From: JOPF133 sp052144935
GTDB taxonomy: Bacteria; Acidobacteriota; Terriglobia; Bryobacterales; Bryobacteraceae
Reading direction: 5' to 3'
Assembly: GCA_052144935.1 (NCBI GenBank)
Contig: JBKQPR010000097.1
Span: 1-51,279 of the forward strand
Length of the DNA stretch: 51,279 nt
Positions 15,850-24,709 of this stretch are shown here, in pieces; within the stretch, counting starts at the first letter, position 1, and the number at the start of each line of letters is the position of its first letter. The notes beneath the pieces are model-generated. The model saw nothing but the letters and a program-made list of their open reading frames with translations. It was not told the origin of the DNA and searched no databases. Position numbers and translations under genes: made by a program.

Positions 15850-18492
15850 ATGTCCCTTTCTCCCGGAACTCGCCTGGGCCCTTATGAGATCCTCGCGTCC
15901 CTTGGTGCGGGCGGGATGGGGGAAGTGTATCGGGCGCGCGATACCAAGCTCGATCGGGAAGTAGCGGTCAAGGTTCTTCCAGCAGCGCTGGCGCGCGATC
16001 CCGAACGGCTGGCCCGGTTCGAGCGTGAGGCCAAGGTGCTGGCTTCGCTGAACCATCCCCACATTGCGCAGCTCTACGGCGTGGAGGGCGAAGCGCTGAT
16101 CATGGAGCTGGTCGCGGGCGAGTCGCCCCAAGGACCGCTGGCGATCGAGACGGCTTTGAACTACGCGCGGCAGATCGCCGACGCGCTGGAAGCGGCGCAC
16201 GAAAAGGGAATCGTGCATCGCGATCTGAAGCCGGGCAACGTCAAGATTACGCCAGAGGGCGTCGTGAAGGTGCTCGATTTCGGACTGGCCGCGGTGACGC
16301 CGGGGCCGGCGGGCGATGCGAATCCAGACAACTCGCCCACGCTGACCATGGCCGCCGCGACCCAACTGGGCACGATCATGGGCACGGCGGCCTACATGAG
16401 CCCGGAGCAGGCCGTCGGGAAACCGGCCGATAAGCGGGCGGACATCTGGTCGTTCGGGGTGGTGCTGTGGGAGTTGCTGACGGGCCATCGCCTGTTCGAA
16501 GGCGAGACCGTCTCGCACACGCTGGCCGACGTGCTGCGCGGGCCGATCGACTTCGACAAACTGCCGCGCGAGACGCCGGCGGGAATCCGGGGTCTGCTGC
16601 GCCGCTGCCTGGATCGCAACGTGAAGAACCGGCTGCAAGCTATCGGGGAAGCGCGGATCGCCATTGATGGAGCACTCGCTGGTGAGATTCCGCAGCCGGA
16701 AGGCGCCGCGGCGCCCCGAGGGGCTCGCTGGCGGTGGCTGGGTTGGATCGTGGCGGCCGTGCTGGCTGTGGGCCTGGCGGCGGTATCGTTTGTGCTCTTC
16801 CGCGAAAAATCGCCCGCTCTGGCGGCGCCTTTGCACTTTCAGATCGCGCCGCCGGAAAACGCCATTTTTGCCCCCATCCTGTCGCCCGATGGCCGCAAGC
16901 TGGCCTTCAACGTGGGAGACCGGTTGTGGGTTCAATTCCTGGAGTCCGGGGAATCGCGCGATTTGAAAGCCACCGTTGGTGGAGTACCCTTCTGGTCCCC
17001 GGATAGCCGCTTCATCGGATATCCATCCCAAGGAAAGCTCAAGAAGATCGCGGCGACTGGCGGTCCCCCCCAGACCGTGACGGACCTGCGCAGCAATTCT
17101 TTGTGGGGATGTGGCGCGTGGAGCCAGGACGACGTGATCGTCTTCGGCGACCGGCCTGTCGGCTTATTTCGTGTGCCTGCCTCCGGCGGCATTCCGGTTC
17201 AAATCACCGCCCTGGATTCTGCGCGCCACGAAAACTCCCAATTCTGTCCCTCCTTCTTGCCGGATGGGCGGCATTTCGTTTACGTGCGTGCCTCGACTGA
17301 CGAGGGGAAGAGCGCTATTTATCTCGGCTCCGTGGACGCAAAGCCGGAACAACAGAGTTCCAAGGCATTGGTGGCTAGCAACTCGCAGCCCGTGTACGCG
17401 CCCTCGGCGGACCCGAGCACGGGCTACCTGCTCTTTATTCGCGAAGGCACGCTGATGGCCCAGCCGTTCGATAACCGCCGGTTGGAGCTGAAAGGGCAGG
17501 CTGCGCCCGTAGCCGAGCAGGTCAGTAATAACAGCGCCGGCGCCATTTTCGTAGGCTTTTCGGCTTCGGCCAATGACGTCCTGGCGTTCCAGCGAAGCAG
17601 CATGTTAACCCAGCAGCTCACCTGGTACGACCGGGAGGGCAAGGTCACGGGAACCGCCGGGGAGCCGGGCCCTTATGGAATCCCGGTGCTTTCGCCGGAT
17701 GGGACGAGACTGGCCGTGACGAAGAACAGGGTGAGGGCGGACGCATTCAACATCTGGCTGCTGGATCTCGCTCGCGGCGGCTCGGGCACACGGTTTACAT
17801 TTGGTTCTCTCGTAGACACAAATCCGGTCTGGTCGCCGGACGGGACCCGCATCATCTTTAGCTCAAACCGGGACGGCCCGTACAACCTGTATCAAAAGCC
17901 GGTGAACGGCGTGAAAGACGAGGAGGTTCTGCTCAAGTCCGGCGAGGACAAGCATGCCACGAGTTGGTCGCGCGACGGACGTTTCCTGCTGTATACAGTG
18001 GCCCACCCGAAAACGAGGGACGATCTTTGGGTGCTTCCGCTGGAGGGTGACAAGAAACCGGTCCCGTTCCTGACCACGGAGTTCAACGAACGCCAGGCTC
18101 GCTTTTCTCCTGACGGCCATTGGGTCGCGTACGAGTCGGACGAGTCCGGCCAGTACGAGGTCTACGTGCGGTCATTTTCCATGAACTCCGCCGGGACGGC
18201 GGCGGAGGCGGGCGGCAAGTGGCCAATCTCCAACGGATTCGGAGTTGAGCCGCGGTGGCGCGGTGGCGGCCGGGAACTTTATTATCGTTCTCGCGATGGA
18301 CGCCTAATGGCGGTCGAGGTCGCGACCAACCCGGCGTTCCGGGCCGGGAACCCCCAACCCCTTGGAGTTTTAGGAAATTCGGCGTGGGATGCCACCGCGG
18401 ACGGCAGGCGTTTTCTCAGGCTGGCGACCACGAGCGGATCGCAGCCGTCGTACACCGTGGTGCTGAACTGGCAGGCCGAATTGAAGAAATAG
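15850..18492 (+). CDS. Membrane Ser/Thr protein kinase with TolB-like propeller domain
   Basis: An 880-aa protein. The N-terminal Hanks-type kinase domain (~1-280) has a Gly-rich loop LGAGGMGEVYRA, Lys41 (VAVKVL), HRDLKPGN at 123-130, DFG at 143-145 and an APE-equivalent SPEQ. All catalytic residues are present. One membrane helix (about 296-317, WLGWIVAAVLAVGLAAVSFVLF) follows. The C-terminal ~550 residues are PD40/WD40-like repeats (LSPDGRKLAF, WSPDGTRIIFSSNRDGPYNLY, FSPDGHWVAYESDESGQYEVY) forming one or two extracytoplasmic propellers. The propeller probably senses a ligand and the cytoplasmic kinase relays it. A TAGAAT -10 box lies 14 bases before the ATG. This architecture is very common in acidobacteria. 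Confidence 0.95.
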   Translation: MSLSPGTRLGPYEILASLGAGGMGEVYRARDTKLDREVAVKVLPAALARDPERLARFEREAKVLASLNHPHIAQLYGVEGEALIMELVAGESPQGPLAIETALNYARQIADALEAAHEKGIVHRDLKPGNVKITPEGVVKVLDFGLAAVTPGPAGDANPDNSPTLTMAAATQLGTIMGTAAYMSPEQAVGKPADKRADIWSFGVVLWELLTGHRLFEGETVSHTLADVLRGPIDFDKLPRETPAGIRGLLRRCLDRNVKNRLQAIGEARIAIDGALAGEIPQPEGAAAPRGARWRWLGWIVAAVLAVGLAAVSFVLFREKSPALAAPLHFQIAPPENAIFAPILSPDGRKLAFNVGDRLWVQFLESGESRDLKATVGGVPFWSPDSRFIGYPSQGKLKKIAATGGPPQTVTDLRSNSLWGCGAWSQDDVIVFGDRPVGLFRVPASGGIPVQITALDSARHENSQFCPSFLPDGRHFVYVRASTDEGKSAIYLGSVDAKPEQQSSKALVASNSQPVYAPSADPSTGYLLFIREGTLMAQPFDNRRLELKGQAAPVAEQVSNNSAGAIFVGFSASANDVLAFQRSSMLTQQLTWYDREGKVTGTAGEPGPYGIPVLSPDGTRLAVTKNRVRADAFNIWLLDLARGGSGTRFTFGSLVDTNPVWSPDGTRIIFSSNRDGPYNLYQKPVNGVKDEEVLLKSGEDKHATSWSRDGRFLLYTVAHPKTRDDLWVLPLEGDKKPVPFLTTEFNERQARFSPDGHWVAYESDESGQYEVYVRSFSMNSAGTAAEAGGKWPISNGFGVEPRWRGGGRELYYRSRDGRLMAVEVATNPAFRAGNPQPLGVLGNSAWDATADGRRFLRLATTSGSQPSYTVVLNWQAELKK

Positions 18493-18540
18493 GCTGCTGG
18501 AAACCGGCCCCGCCCTGGGTTCCATTCCTCTCATTCCATT

Positions 18541-18573
18541 TGATTAGCCAAATCAAATCAGTTGCGGTATACT
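18541..18573 (+). promoter_or_regulatory. Promoter with MarR-type operator
   Basis: TATACT (18568-18573) lies 7 bases before the marR ATG, so the mRNA should be leaderless. Just upstream TGATT-AGCCA-AATCA (18541-18555) is an inverted repeat of the size bound by MarR dimers, and an AATCA half-site repeats at 18556-18560. Autorepression is likely. Confidence 0.5.
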
Positions 18574-18580
18574 CCCACTC

Positions 18581-19060
18581 ATGACCCGCGCGGCGGAAGT
18601 GGAAACGGTGCTGGAGTGCTATCCCCAGATCTACTTCGCCTGCCACCGGCGGCACGTGCGCGACCCGCAAACCCAGGCCGTGTTAAGCGCCCACCAGGCC
18701 AGCGTGCTCGGTCATTTGGATTCCGTCGACGGCACCGCGCTTCTGGATCTGGCCCATCACATGGGCGTGACGGCCTCCACCATGTCGCTGACCGTCGACC
18801 GTCTGGAGCGCGGCGGCTACGTGACGCGCGGCCGCAACAAAACCGATAAGCGGCGCGTGGATCTCAAGCTCACCCCGGCGGGCGCCCGCGTTAAGCGCCA
18901 ACAAAAGGTGCTCGAACCAGAGCTGGTGGCGGCGCTGCTCGCCCGCCTGGACCGCGCGCGGCGACGGGAGGCGTTGCACGGCCTGAAGCTGCTGGCGGAG
19001 GCCGCCCTGGAGATGGTCCGCTCGGGCGATTTCCAACGAATTCTGAAAGGAGGGGCCTGA
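18581..19060 (+). CDS. MarR family transcriptional regulator
   Basis: A 159-aa winged-helix regulator. LSAHQASVLGHLDSVDG, LLDLAHHMGVTASTMSLTVDRLERGGYVTRGRNKTDKR and the LTPAG wing are classical MarR. The recognition helix is ~62-78. Dimerisation helices lie at both ends. Such proteins respond to small phenolic or oxidising ligands and usually control a neighbouring gene. Here the next two genes on the same strand (SRPBCC and DUF3052 proteins) follow at 11 and 1 bases and are the obvious candidates. A Shine-Dalgarno is lacking because the start is probably leaderless. Confidence 0.9.
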   Translation: MTRAAEVETVLECYPQIYFACHRRHVRDPQTQAVLSAHQASVLGHLDSVDGTALLDLAHHMGVTASTMSLTVDRLERGGYVTRGRNKTDKRRVDLKLTPAGARVKRQQKVLEPELVAALLARLDRARRREALHGLKLLAEAALEMVRSGDFQRILKGGA

Positions 19061-19069
19061 GGGCACCCC
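19052..19069 (-). repeat. Copy of the 18-bp GGGGYGCCC core repeat (diverged)
   Basis: Read on the minus strand this is GGGGTGCCCTCAGGCCCC, one base short of the consensus GGGCCC arm. It spans the marR stop codon and the gap before the next gene. Confidence 0.4.
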
Positions 19070-19071
19070 GT

Positions 19072-19587
19072 ATGAAGTGGATCCTTTGGATTGGCGGAAG
19101 TCTGGTTCTGCTGGTGGCCCTGGCGGCCGGTGTGGGCGCGATGCTGCCGGTGCGCCATCATGGCACGCGCAAGGCGCGCTATCGCGTGGCGCCCGACGCA
19201 CTCTATGCGGTGCTGGCCGGTCCGCCCGACTGGCGCACGGGCGTGAAGAGCTTCGGGGTCCTGCCCGAACAGGACGGCCGCAGGCAATGGTGGGAAGAGG
19301 ACACCCACCGGCAGAAGATCACCTATGAGCTGGTGGAGGCCAAGCCTCCCGAGCGCCTGGCCGTGCGCATCGCCGGACAGGGACTGCCCTTCGGCGGCGC
19401 GTGGACATTCCACATCACGCCGCTCGAGGGCGGCGGATCGGAGCTGCGCATCGACGAAGACGGCGAGATCTACAACGTGATTTTCCGCTTCATGGCGCGC
19501 TTCTTTTTCGGCTACACGGCCAGCATCGAAGGCTATCTGCGAGACTTGGGCGCCAAGTTCGGCGAGCCTGTGTCGATCGAGGCATAA
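19072..19587 (+). CDS. Membrane-anchored SRPBCC-fold protein
   Basis: A 171-aa protein. An N-terminal membrane anchor (WILWIGGSLVLLVALAAGVGAML) is followed by a polyketide-cyclase/SRPBCC-like domain: HHGTRKARYRVAPDALYAVL, TYELVEAKPPERLAVRIAG, and a C-terminal helix after FRFMARFFFGYTASIEGYL. SRPBCC proteins form a deep hydrophobic pocket for lipids or small ligands. Its place right after marR suggests the regulator responds to, or controls, the same ligand. It is adjacent to the DUF3052 gene with one base between stop and start. Confidence 0.8.
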   Translation: MKWILWIGGSLVLLVALAAGVGAMLPVRHHGTRKARYRVAPDALYAVLAGPPDWRTGVKSFGVLPEQDGRRQWWEEDTHRQKITYELVEAKPPERLAVRIAGQGLPFGGAWTFHITPLEGGGSELRIDEDGEIYNVIFRFMARFFFGYTASIEGYLRDLGAKFGEPVSIEA

Positions 19588-19588
19588 G

Positions 19589-20188
19589 ATGGGCCAGGAA
19601 CTCGCATGCCGGCTGCGCTACCGCGAGAAGACGCTCAGCGGAAAGGCGCATCTGGAAACCGATTTCGTATTGTTTCGGGGGGAAGAGCGGCTCAAGATAC
19701 CGTTCAAGGACCTGACCGCGGTGGAAGCCGCCGACGGCATTCTGCGCCTCGAATTCGCGGGATCGGAAGCGGCCTTCGAATTGGGAACGGCCGCCGCCAA
19801 ATGGGCCGGCAAGATTCTGCACCCGCCTTTGCGCCTGGATAAACTCGGGGTCAAGCCGGGATCGGCAGTGGCTCTCATCGGCGAGTTCGACGCGGATTTT
19901 CTGGAAGAGTTGCGCGCGCGGAAGGCCGAAGTGCGGGACGGCCGCGCCCGCGCCGATCTGGTGTTTCTGGCCGCCAGCGGCGCCCGAGACCTGGCGCGGA
20001 TTCCCAAGCTGATCGCGCGCCTGGCGCCGCGCGGAGCGATGTGGGTGGTCTATCCCAAGGGCGTCTCCACCATCCGCGAAGTGGAGGTGATCCAGGCGGG
20101 CCGCGCCGCCGGTCTCAAGGACACCAAGGTGGCTGCCTTCTCGCCCGAGCGTACGGCGCTGCGCTTTTCCCTTCCAGCGGCTCGCTGA
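19589..20188 (+). CDS. DUF3052-like protein
   Basis: A 199-aa soluble protein. The first half (FVLFRGEERLKIPFKDLTAV) and the second half (LIARLAPRGAMWVVYPKG, VIQAGRAAGLKDTKVAAFSP, ALRF) match the DUF3052-type pattern, whose C-terminal part has a Rossmann-like strand-helix order with no catalytic residues known. Function is unknown for the family. Co-directional and tightly linked with the SRPBCC and marR genes, so it should be under the same control. Confidence 0.75.
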   Translation: MGQELACRLRYREKTLSGKAHLETDFVLFRGEERLKIPFKDLTAVEAADGILRLEFAGSEAAFELGTAAAKWAGKILHPPLRLDKLGVKPGSAVALIGEFDADFLEELRARKAEVRDGRARADLVFLAASGARDLARIPKLIARLAPRGAMWVVYPKGVSTIREVEVIQAGRAAGLKDTKVAAFSPERTALRFSLPAAR

Positions 20189-20221
20189 TCGTGCCGTTCG
20201 GCGCGTTGCGATACTGGTCTT

Positions 20222-20372
20222 ATGCGCCTCGCCGGTGTTTTTCTGCTCGCCCTGCCATGCGCAGCCGCGGCCAATCAGCCAAACCTCCGGCGCGGTCCTA
20301 TTGGCAACCTACCTGAGCGGGGACGGCAGCGCGTCGAGTCCGTCCATGGCGGTTCCGGTCGCCGTTCAGTAA
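20222..20372 (+). pseudogene. Remnant of an SBBP beta-propeller secreted protein
   Basis: ATG 20222 opens a good signal peptide (MRLAGVFLLALPCAAAANQ). The +1 frame then reads QTSGAVLLATYLSGDGS, the typical start of acidobacterial SBBP propeller proteins, before TAA at 20370-20372. A frameshift plus loss of the rest left only this stub. Bases 20373-20573 hold an open frame (MAIRPGKLTVFELRE...) that I do not recognise and do not call. Confidence 0.45.
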
Positions 20373-20573
20373 GCTGGTATGGCGATTCGCCCGGGCAAAC
20401 TGACGGTGTTCGAGCTTCGAGAGTCGCAGCTCCGCTCGTTCGATCAAGCGACCGAACGCAATCGCCAGCGTCAATCGGCGCCCCCGAACGGCCTCGCGGA
20501 CGAGGATGGAAAAGGGAGGATCTCTACGGGCGCGGCCGCTCTCGTCGATAAGCCGTCCGCGTCGTGAACCCCC

Positions 20574-21719
20574 TCACTTCCCCCCAGGCCGGCTGAACAA
20601 AATCAGACTGGGCGCATCCGAACGCGCGGCCACCAGGTCGGGGTAGCCATCGCCATCCAGATCGGCCGCTGCGATCCCGTATATGGCGCCCTTCGAATCG
20701 CCGAACGGAACCCGTGTGTAGTGGCGGCCCGAGCCATCGTTGAAATACACCGCTCCGGGCGCGCCCACATAGCCGACGATGATTTCGGGCTTGCCATCCT
20801 TGTTCAGGTCCGCGGCCAACATCGAATAGGGCAGCGCATCCGGCCCGGCGATTTTGGTGGAGGCGCCGAAGCCGGGCATGCCGGAGCCGGGCGTGCCGGA
20901 GCCGGGCGTGCCGGAGCCACTTTTGCCCGCGTTCCAATACACGTACAGCCCGTCCTGTTCGTGGCAGGCCGCGATATCCAGGCGGCCATCGCCGTCGAAA
21001 TCGCCCACCGCGATGGCGCGGGTGGAGGAACGCGCCGGTCCGAACGGCTGCTTGCGCGGGAAGTTGCCCTTGCCGTCATTGAAATACACCACGCTCTGGC
21101 AATCGTCGCGGCAGGCCACGATGAGATCCTGCGAGCCGTCGCCATCCATGTCGCCGACCAGAATCGTGGCGGAGGTCTCCGGCCCAAGCTGCCGGCACTG
21201 GAAATGCGCCTTCCCGTCGTTGAAGCAGACATAGCTGGGGCCGGGCCGGTTGGCCACCGCGATATCCGGAAAGCCGTCGCCGTTCAGATCGGCCAGCACC
21301 ACGTTGCGCGTGGACCAGTTGGGGTCGCCGAACGTGCCGCCGAGGGTAAAGCGCCCGTGCCCATCGTTGAGCAGGATGATTTTGGGATCGGGCCGGTCGT
21401 TGCTGATGACGATATCGAGATCGCCGTCGCCATCCAGGTCCGCCAGCGGCGCCGAGTAGCTGCGGTCCGGCTTATTGGGAAGCGGCGGCCCGGGCGTGAA
21501 GTGGCCCTTGCCATCGCCAAAGAGAACCACGTCCGGCAACGGCCAGTGGCGTCCCTTGGCCAGCACCAGATCAAGCTTGCCGTCGCCGTTGAGGTCGCCG
21601 ATGCTCACATTGGCGGTGGTCTCGGAGACGCTTTCGAGCGGCACCGCGTCGAAAGAGCGCAGGCCCGCCGCCAGCGCCAGCGCGGCGAGAGCGGCCATCA
21701 CTGCCAGCAGACGATGCAT
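20574..21719 (-). CDS. Secreted FG-GAP/VCBS repeat protein
   Basis: A 381-aa protein. The start is ATG 21719, with GGAGGG five bases upstream; the frame is open 11 codons further but without a ribosome site. A signal peptide (MHRLLAVMAALAALALAAG) precedes seven or so FG-GAP/VCBS blades, each with a calcium-binding-like D-x-D/N-G-D-G-x-x-D loop (DLNGDGKLDLVLA, DLDGDGDLDIVIS, DMDGDGSQDLIVA, DFDGDGRLDIAA, DLDGDGYPDLVAA). These build integrin-alpha-like propellers for adhesion or ligand binding outside the cell. Between blades lies a short Ser/Gly/Thr/Pro run produced by a 15-bp tandem repeat at 20881-20918. Confidence 0.9.
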   Translation of the reverse strand: MHRLLAVMAALAALALAAGLRSFDAVPLESVSETTANVSIGDLNGDGKLDLVLAKGRHWPLPDVVLFGDGKGHFTPGPPLPNKPDRSYSAPLADLDGDGDLDIVISNDRPDPKIILLNDGHGRFTLGGTFGDPNWSTRNVVLADLNGDGFPDIAVANRPGPSYVCFNDGKAHFQCRQLGPETSATILVGDMDGDGSQDLIVACRDDCQSVVYFNDGKGNFPRKQPFGPARSSTRAIAVGDFDGDGRLDIAACHEQDGLYVYWNAGKSGSGTPGSGTPGSGMPGFGASTKIAGPDALPYSMLAADLNKDGKPEIIVGYVGAPGAVYFNDGSGRHYTRVPFGDSKGAIYGIAAADLDGDGYPDLVAARSDAPSLILFSRPGGK

Positions 21720-21753
21720 GGAGTCCCTCCTTGGCTTGGGTTCTCTGCCCATG

Positions 21754-21972
21754 CTACAGCAAAGAATCCGGGCATTCCATTTCGCCGGCAGTCCGTGCTT
21801 TGGCGTAGGGCAGCCGGTTGAACAGAACGGCCTTGACCACGCTGAAAATGGCGGCGTTGGCGCCCAAGCCGAAAGCGAGCGTCAGAACCGCCACGGCCGT
21901 GAATCCGGGAGCGCGCCGCAGCGTGCGAAGCCCGAAGCAGCGAAAGTCCTGCCACAATGCTTCCAACGGCAC
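21754..21972 (-). pseudogene. N-terminal stub of a MacB/FtsX-type ABC permease
   Basis: LRTLRRAPGFTAVAVLTLAFG, then LGANAAIFSVVKAVLFNRLPY, is the start of the first membrane helix region of the large (~800 aa) duplicated permeases abundant in acidobacteria. The frame ends after 72 codons with no further domains, so it is a truncated remnant. Confidence 0.75.
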
Positions 21973-22047
21973 GAAGCTACCCGAGCCTCCGTCCCGGTCA
22001 CCGGCAACACATGTTCCCGCGGGATGTCCACTCGCAATCGCGGCCCA

Positions 22048-23103
22048 TCACCGGAACGACGATATCATCACCGCCCGGTCGCGCAATTGCCTGGCGTCGT
22101 CGTAGCGGCGCTGCTTCTCCCTAACCTTGGCCAGCGCTTCCAGCGTTCCCGCCAGGTCGCGGCCTGCGCGGATTCCGGCTTGTTCCTGCAGTTCGAGCGA
22201 GCGCGTCAAGCGCCGCGCCGCCTCGTCGTATTTTCCCTGCCTGAGGCGCAGCGTTCCCAAATTGCTTTCGCCGATCCACTGCTCGAACGTCCATGCCGAA
22301 GATCGCCCCACGATGTCCAACGAACGCAGCATGTCGCGCTCCGCCAGCGTGTAGTTGCCATCCTCCATCTCGAGCAGACCGATCTCCATCAGGATGCCGG
22401 CTGTTCGTGGATGATCCGGCCCCACCAGGCGTTCATAGATGCTCAGTGATTTCCGAAACAGCGGCATGGCGCGATCGTAGCGCCCGGCACATTTATGAAC
22501 GGTCGCCACGTTGGCGTAGGCCAGCGCCGCGTGAAGGCTCTGCTCGCCTACCGCCGCGAGAGCGATGGTCAGCTCCTCCTCGGCAAGGGGCAGCGCCTCG
22601 GCCGTCTTGCCTTGGCGCACCAGGATCGTGCTCAAGCCGCCTAACGTCAGCCCGAGTTGCGCGTCCTTTGGATAGAGCTCCCGCTCTATCGGCAGAGCTT
22701 CGCGAAACAAAGCTTCGCCGCGCCCGGCGTCGCCCAGCATCAATTGCAAGCCGGCCAGATAGTTCAGGGCCGAGAGCGTGTTGAAGTGGCGCACTCCCAC
22801 CGTGCCGCGTAGTAACTGCACCGCGTCTTCGAGCACCGGCAGCGCCTCGCTGCGGCGGCCCTGCGCACTCAACGATTGGCCCAGATTGTACTCCGTAGTC
22901 CCTAAGTGCGCCCGATAGTCCGGCCCCATCTTGCGCCATACTTCCATGGCCTGCCGGTAGAGCCGCTCGGCCGCCGCCTGGTCTCCGCGTCCGGCCGCTG
23001 CCAGGCCGCGATCGTTCAGATCGAAACCTTCGCGGCCCTGCCCCATTACCGCAGCCACCCCAAACAAACTCAGTAACCACCCACTCAAACCCACCCGCCT
23101 CAT
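22048..23103 (-). CDS. Exported TPR protein
   Basis: A 351-aa protein. The start at ATG 23103 gives a signal-like N-terminus (MRRVGLSGWLLSLFGVAAVMG); the frame is open another 97 codons upstream, but that stretch overlaps remnants on the other strand and is not protein-like. The rest is a run of kinesin-light-chain-type TPRs with ~42-residue spacing: AAAERLYRQAMEVWRKMGPD, EALPVLEDAVQLLRG, RAMPLFRKSLSIYERLVGPDHPRTA, AERDMLRSLDI, AARRLTRSLELQEQAG. It should act as a protein-binding scaffold. No enzymatic domain is present. Confidence 0.8.
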   Translation of the reverse strand: MRRVGLSGWLLSLFGVAAVMGQGREGFDLNDRGLAAAGRGDQAAAERLYRQAMEVWRKMGPDYRAHLGTTEYNLGQSLSAQGRRSEALPVLEDAVQLLRGTVGVRHFNTLSALNYLAGLQLMLGDAGRGEALFREALPIERELYPKDAQLGLTLGGLSTILVRQGKTAEALPLAEEELTIALAAVGEQSLHAALAYANVATVHKCAGRYDRAMPLFRKSLSIYERLVGPDHPRTAGILMEIGLLEMEDGNYTLAERDMLRSLDIVGRSSAWTFEQWIGESNLGTLRLRQGKYDEAARRLTRSLELQEQAGIRAGRDLAGTLEALAKVREKQRRYDDARQLRDRAVMISSFR

Positions 23104-23253
23104 GCCGGAATGGACGGGCTTCTCCTCGGTTGGTATGGGTGCACGTTGTAAATTCTGCGCGGCCACTTGCAACCGCGCGGCGCGCCGTTCGATCCCGTCC
23201 GAGCCAGGCATGGACCATTGGGGCCGGCGAAACTTCGCGGCAAGAAGGCTGTC

Positions 23254-23346
23254 CTCATCGGCCTGGAGATCGAACTCATGCAGATCGTCTGGCAGCGCGG
23301 CCGCGCCACCATCCGCGATGTCTATCGGGACCGGTTGAAGCGCCGG
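23254..23346 (+). pseudogene. BlaI/MecI repressor remnant
   Basis: About 31 codons (LIGLEIELMQIVWQRGRATI, then RDVYRDRLKRR) match the first helices of a BlaI-type winged helix, closely resembling the intact blaI at 29635-30009 (LTGQELEIMKIVWQRGKGVT). It breaks off at 23346, where a PIN remnant in another frame begins. Confidence 0.65.
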
Positions 23347-23549
23347 ATGCCATCGCCCTCGATAATGTCCTCGCCGGCGCGATGACTTGCACAACCGATG
23401 AGATTCTGACCGAGTTCATGACGTTCTTCTCCGCAGACCCATGGCAGCGCAGCCGGGCTGTGGCGACGGTTCGCAGTCTGCTTGCCGATCCGAAGGTCCG
23501 GGTGATCCCGCAAAGCCGGGAATCGTTTCTTGCAGGTATGAGCCTCTAA
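23346..23549 (+). pseudogene. PIN-domain toxin remnant
   Basis: DAIALDNVLAGAMTCTTDEI, then LTEFMTFFSADPWQRSRAVA and VIPQSRESFLAGMSL, is the middle of a PIN-domain (VapC-like) protein. The first Asp-containing strand and the C-terminal Asp motifs are missing. It is fused at its 5' edge to the BlaI remnant. Confidence 0.6.
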
Positions 23550-23679
23550 AATGACCGGCATTTCGAGCAGGAAGGTTTTCGCGCGTTGTTCCTGGGTTTA
23601 TGAGGAGTTGCCTCCGCAAGCGTCGCAAGCGGTCGAAATAGCCCCAGCATCCCCCTTGCTACAATGAGAACTTCCTCAC

Positions 23680-24702
23680 ATGCTGGACGAATCCATACAG
23701 GAGCTGTTGTCCCGTTCCATGGCGCGAATCGCCGCAGCCTCGAACGCCGCGGAGGTGGAGGCGGCGCGCGTGGAGTCTTTGGGACGCAAGGGCTGGCGCT
23801 CCCAGTTCGCCAAGGAAATGGGCACACTGGCGCCCGAGGAGCGCGCCCGCATCGGCAAGCTGCTCAACGATGCGCGCCAGGCGCTGGTGACCGCGCAGGA
23901 GGCGCGCCAGCGCGAGTTTGCCGAAGCGGATCTGCGCGCCCGCCTGGAGAGCGAATGGGTGGACGTCACGCTGCCCGCTGCGGGGCCGCGCCGCGGCCAT
24001 CTGCACCCTATCACGCGCATCCAGCGCGAACTGGAAGAGCTGTTCGCTTCGCTCGGCTTCGCCGTGCTGGACGGCCCCGAGGTGGAAACCGAGTATCACA
24101 ACTTCGACGCGCTGAATATTCCGCGCGACCATCCCGCGCGCGACATGCAGGACACCTTCTGGCTGGATGGCGGCAATCTCTTGCGCACGCACACTTCGCC
24201 GGTGCAGGTGCGCGGGATGGAGCGGCTGGGTCCGCCGCTGCGCATGATCGCGCCGGGTCGCGTGTTTCGCAACGAGAGCGTGGACGCCTCGCACGAGCAC
24301 ACCTTCTATCAGCTCGAAGGCATGATGGTGGATCGCGAGGTTTCGGTGGCCCACCTGCTGTACTTCATGAAGACCCTGCTCACGGCCATCTTCGGACGCG
24401 AGGTGACGGTGCGGTTGCGCCCCGGTTACTTTCCGTTCGTCGAGCCGGGGTTTGAATTGGACATCCAGTGTCTGATCTGCGGCGGGGCGGGCTGTGCCGT
24501 TTGCAAGCAGAGCGGCTGGGTAGAACTGCTGCCCTGCGGCCTGGTGAACCCCAACGTGCTGCGGATGAGCGGCATCGACCCCGAAGAATGGAACGGTTTC
24601 GCTTTCGGGCTGGGGCTGACGCGCCTGGCGATGATGCGCTATGGCATCGACGATATCCGGCAGTTGCAGGGCGGGGATTTACGGTTTTTGGAGCAGTTCT
24701 GA
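23680..24702 (+). CDS. pheS: Phenylalanine-tRNA ligase alpha subunit
   Basis: A 340-aa catalytic subunit of the alpha2-beta2 PheRS that charges tRNA-Phe. An N-terminal coiled coil (1-90) precedes the class II synthetase core: motif 2 around PPLRMIAPGRVFRNESVDASHEHTF, motif 3 as GFAFGLGLTRLAMMRYGIDD, and the substrate region RTHTSPVQVR. CLICGGAGCAVCKQSGW is an extra Cys pattern seen in many PheS of this type. A TACAAT -10 box is 14 bases before the ATG, so the leader is very short, with no room for a tRNA- or peptide-based attenuator. It is followed by pheT after a 132-bp gap that holds a repeat. Confidence 0.97.
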   Translation: MLDESIQELLSRSMARIAAASNAAEVEAARVESLGRKGWRSQFAKEMGTLAPEERARIGKLLNDARQALVTAQEARQREFAEADLRARLESEWVDVTLPAAGPRRGHLHPITRIQRELEELFASLGFAVLDGPEVETEYHNFDALNIPRDHPARDMQDTFWLDGGNLLRTHTSPVQVRGMERLGPPLRMIAPGRVFRNESVDASHEHTFYQLEGMMVDREVSVAHLLYFMKTLLTAIFGREVTVRLRPGYFPFVEPGFELDIQCLICGGAGCAVCKQSGWVELLPCGLVNPNVLRMSGIDPEEWNGFAFGLGLTRLAMMRYGIDDIRQLQGGDLRFLEQF

Positions 24703-24709
24703 TGAACAC

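Noticed and set aside
15574..17031. 485-codon minus-strand open frame over vapC and the kinase
   Set aside because: No recognisable protein; both genes on the plus strand are certain.
20379..20567. 62-codon open frame MAIRPGKLTV...
   Set aside because: Reads vaguely protein-like at the start but has no ribosome site or recognised family and sits among remnants.
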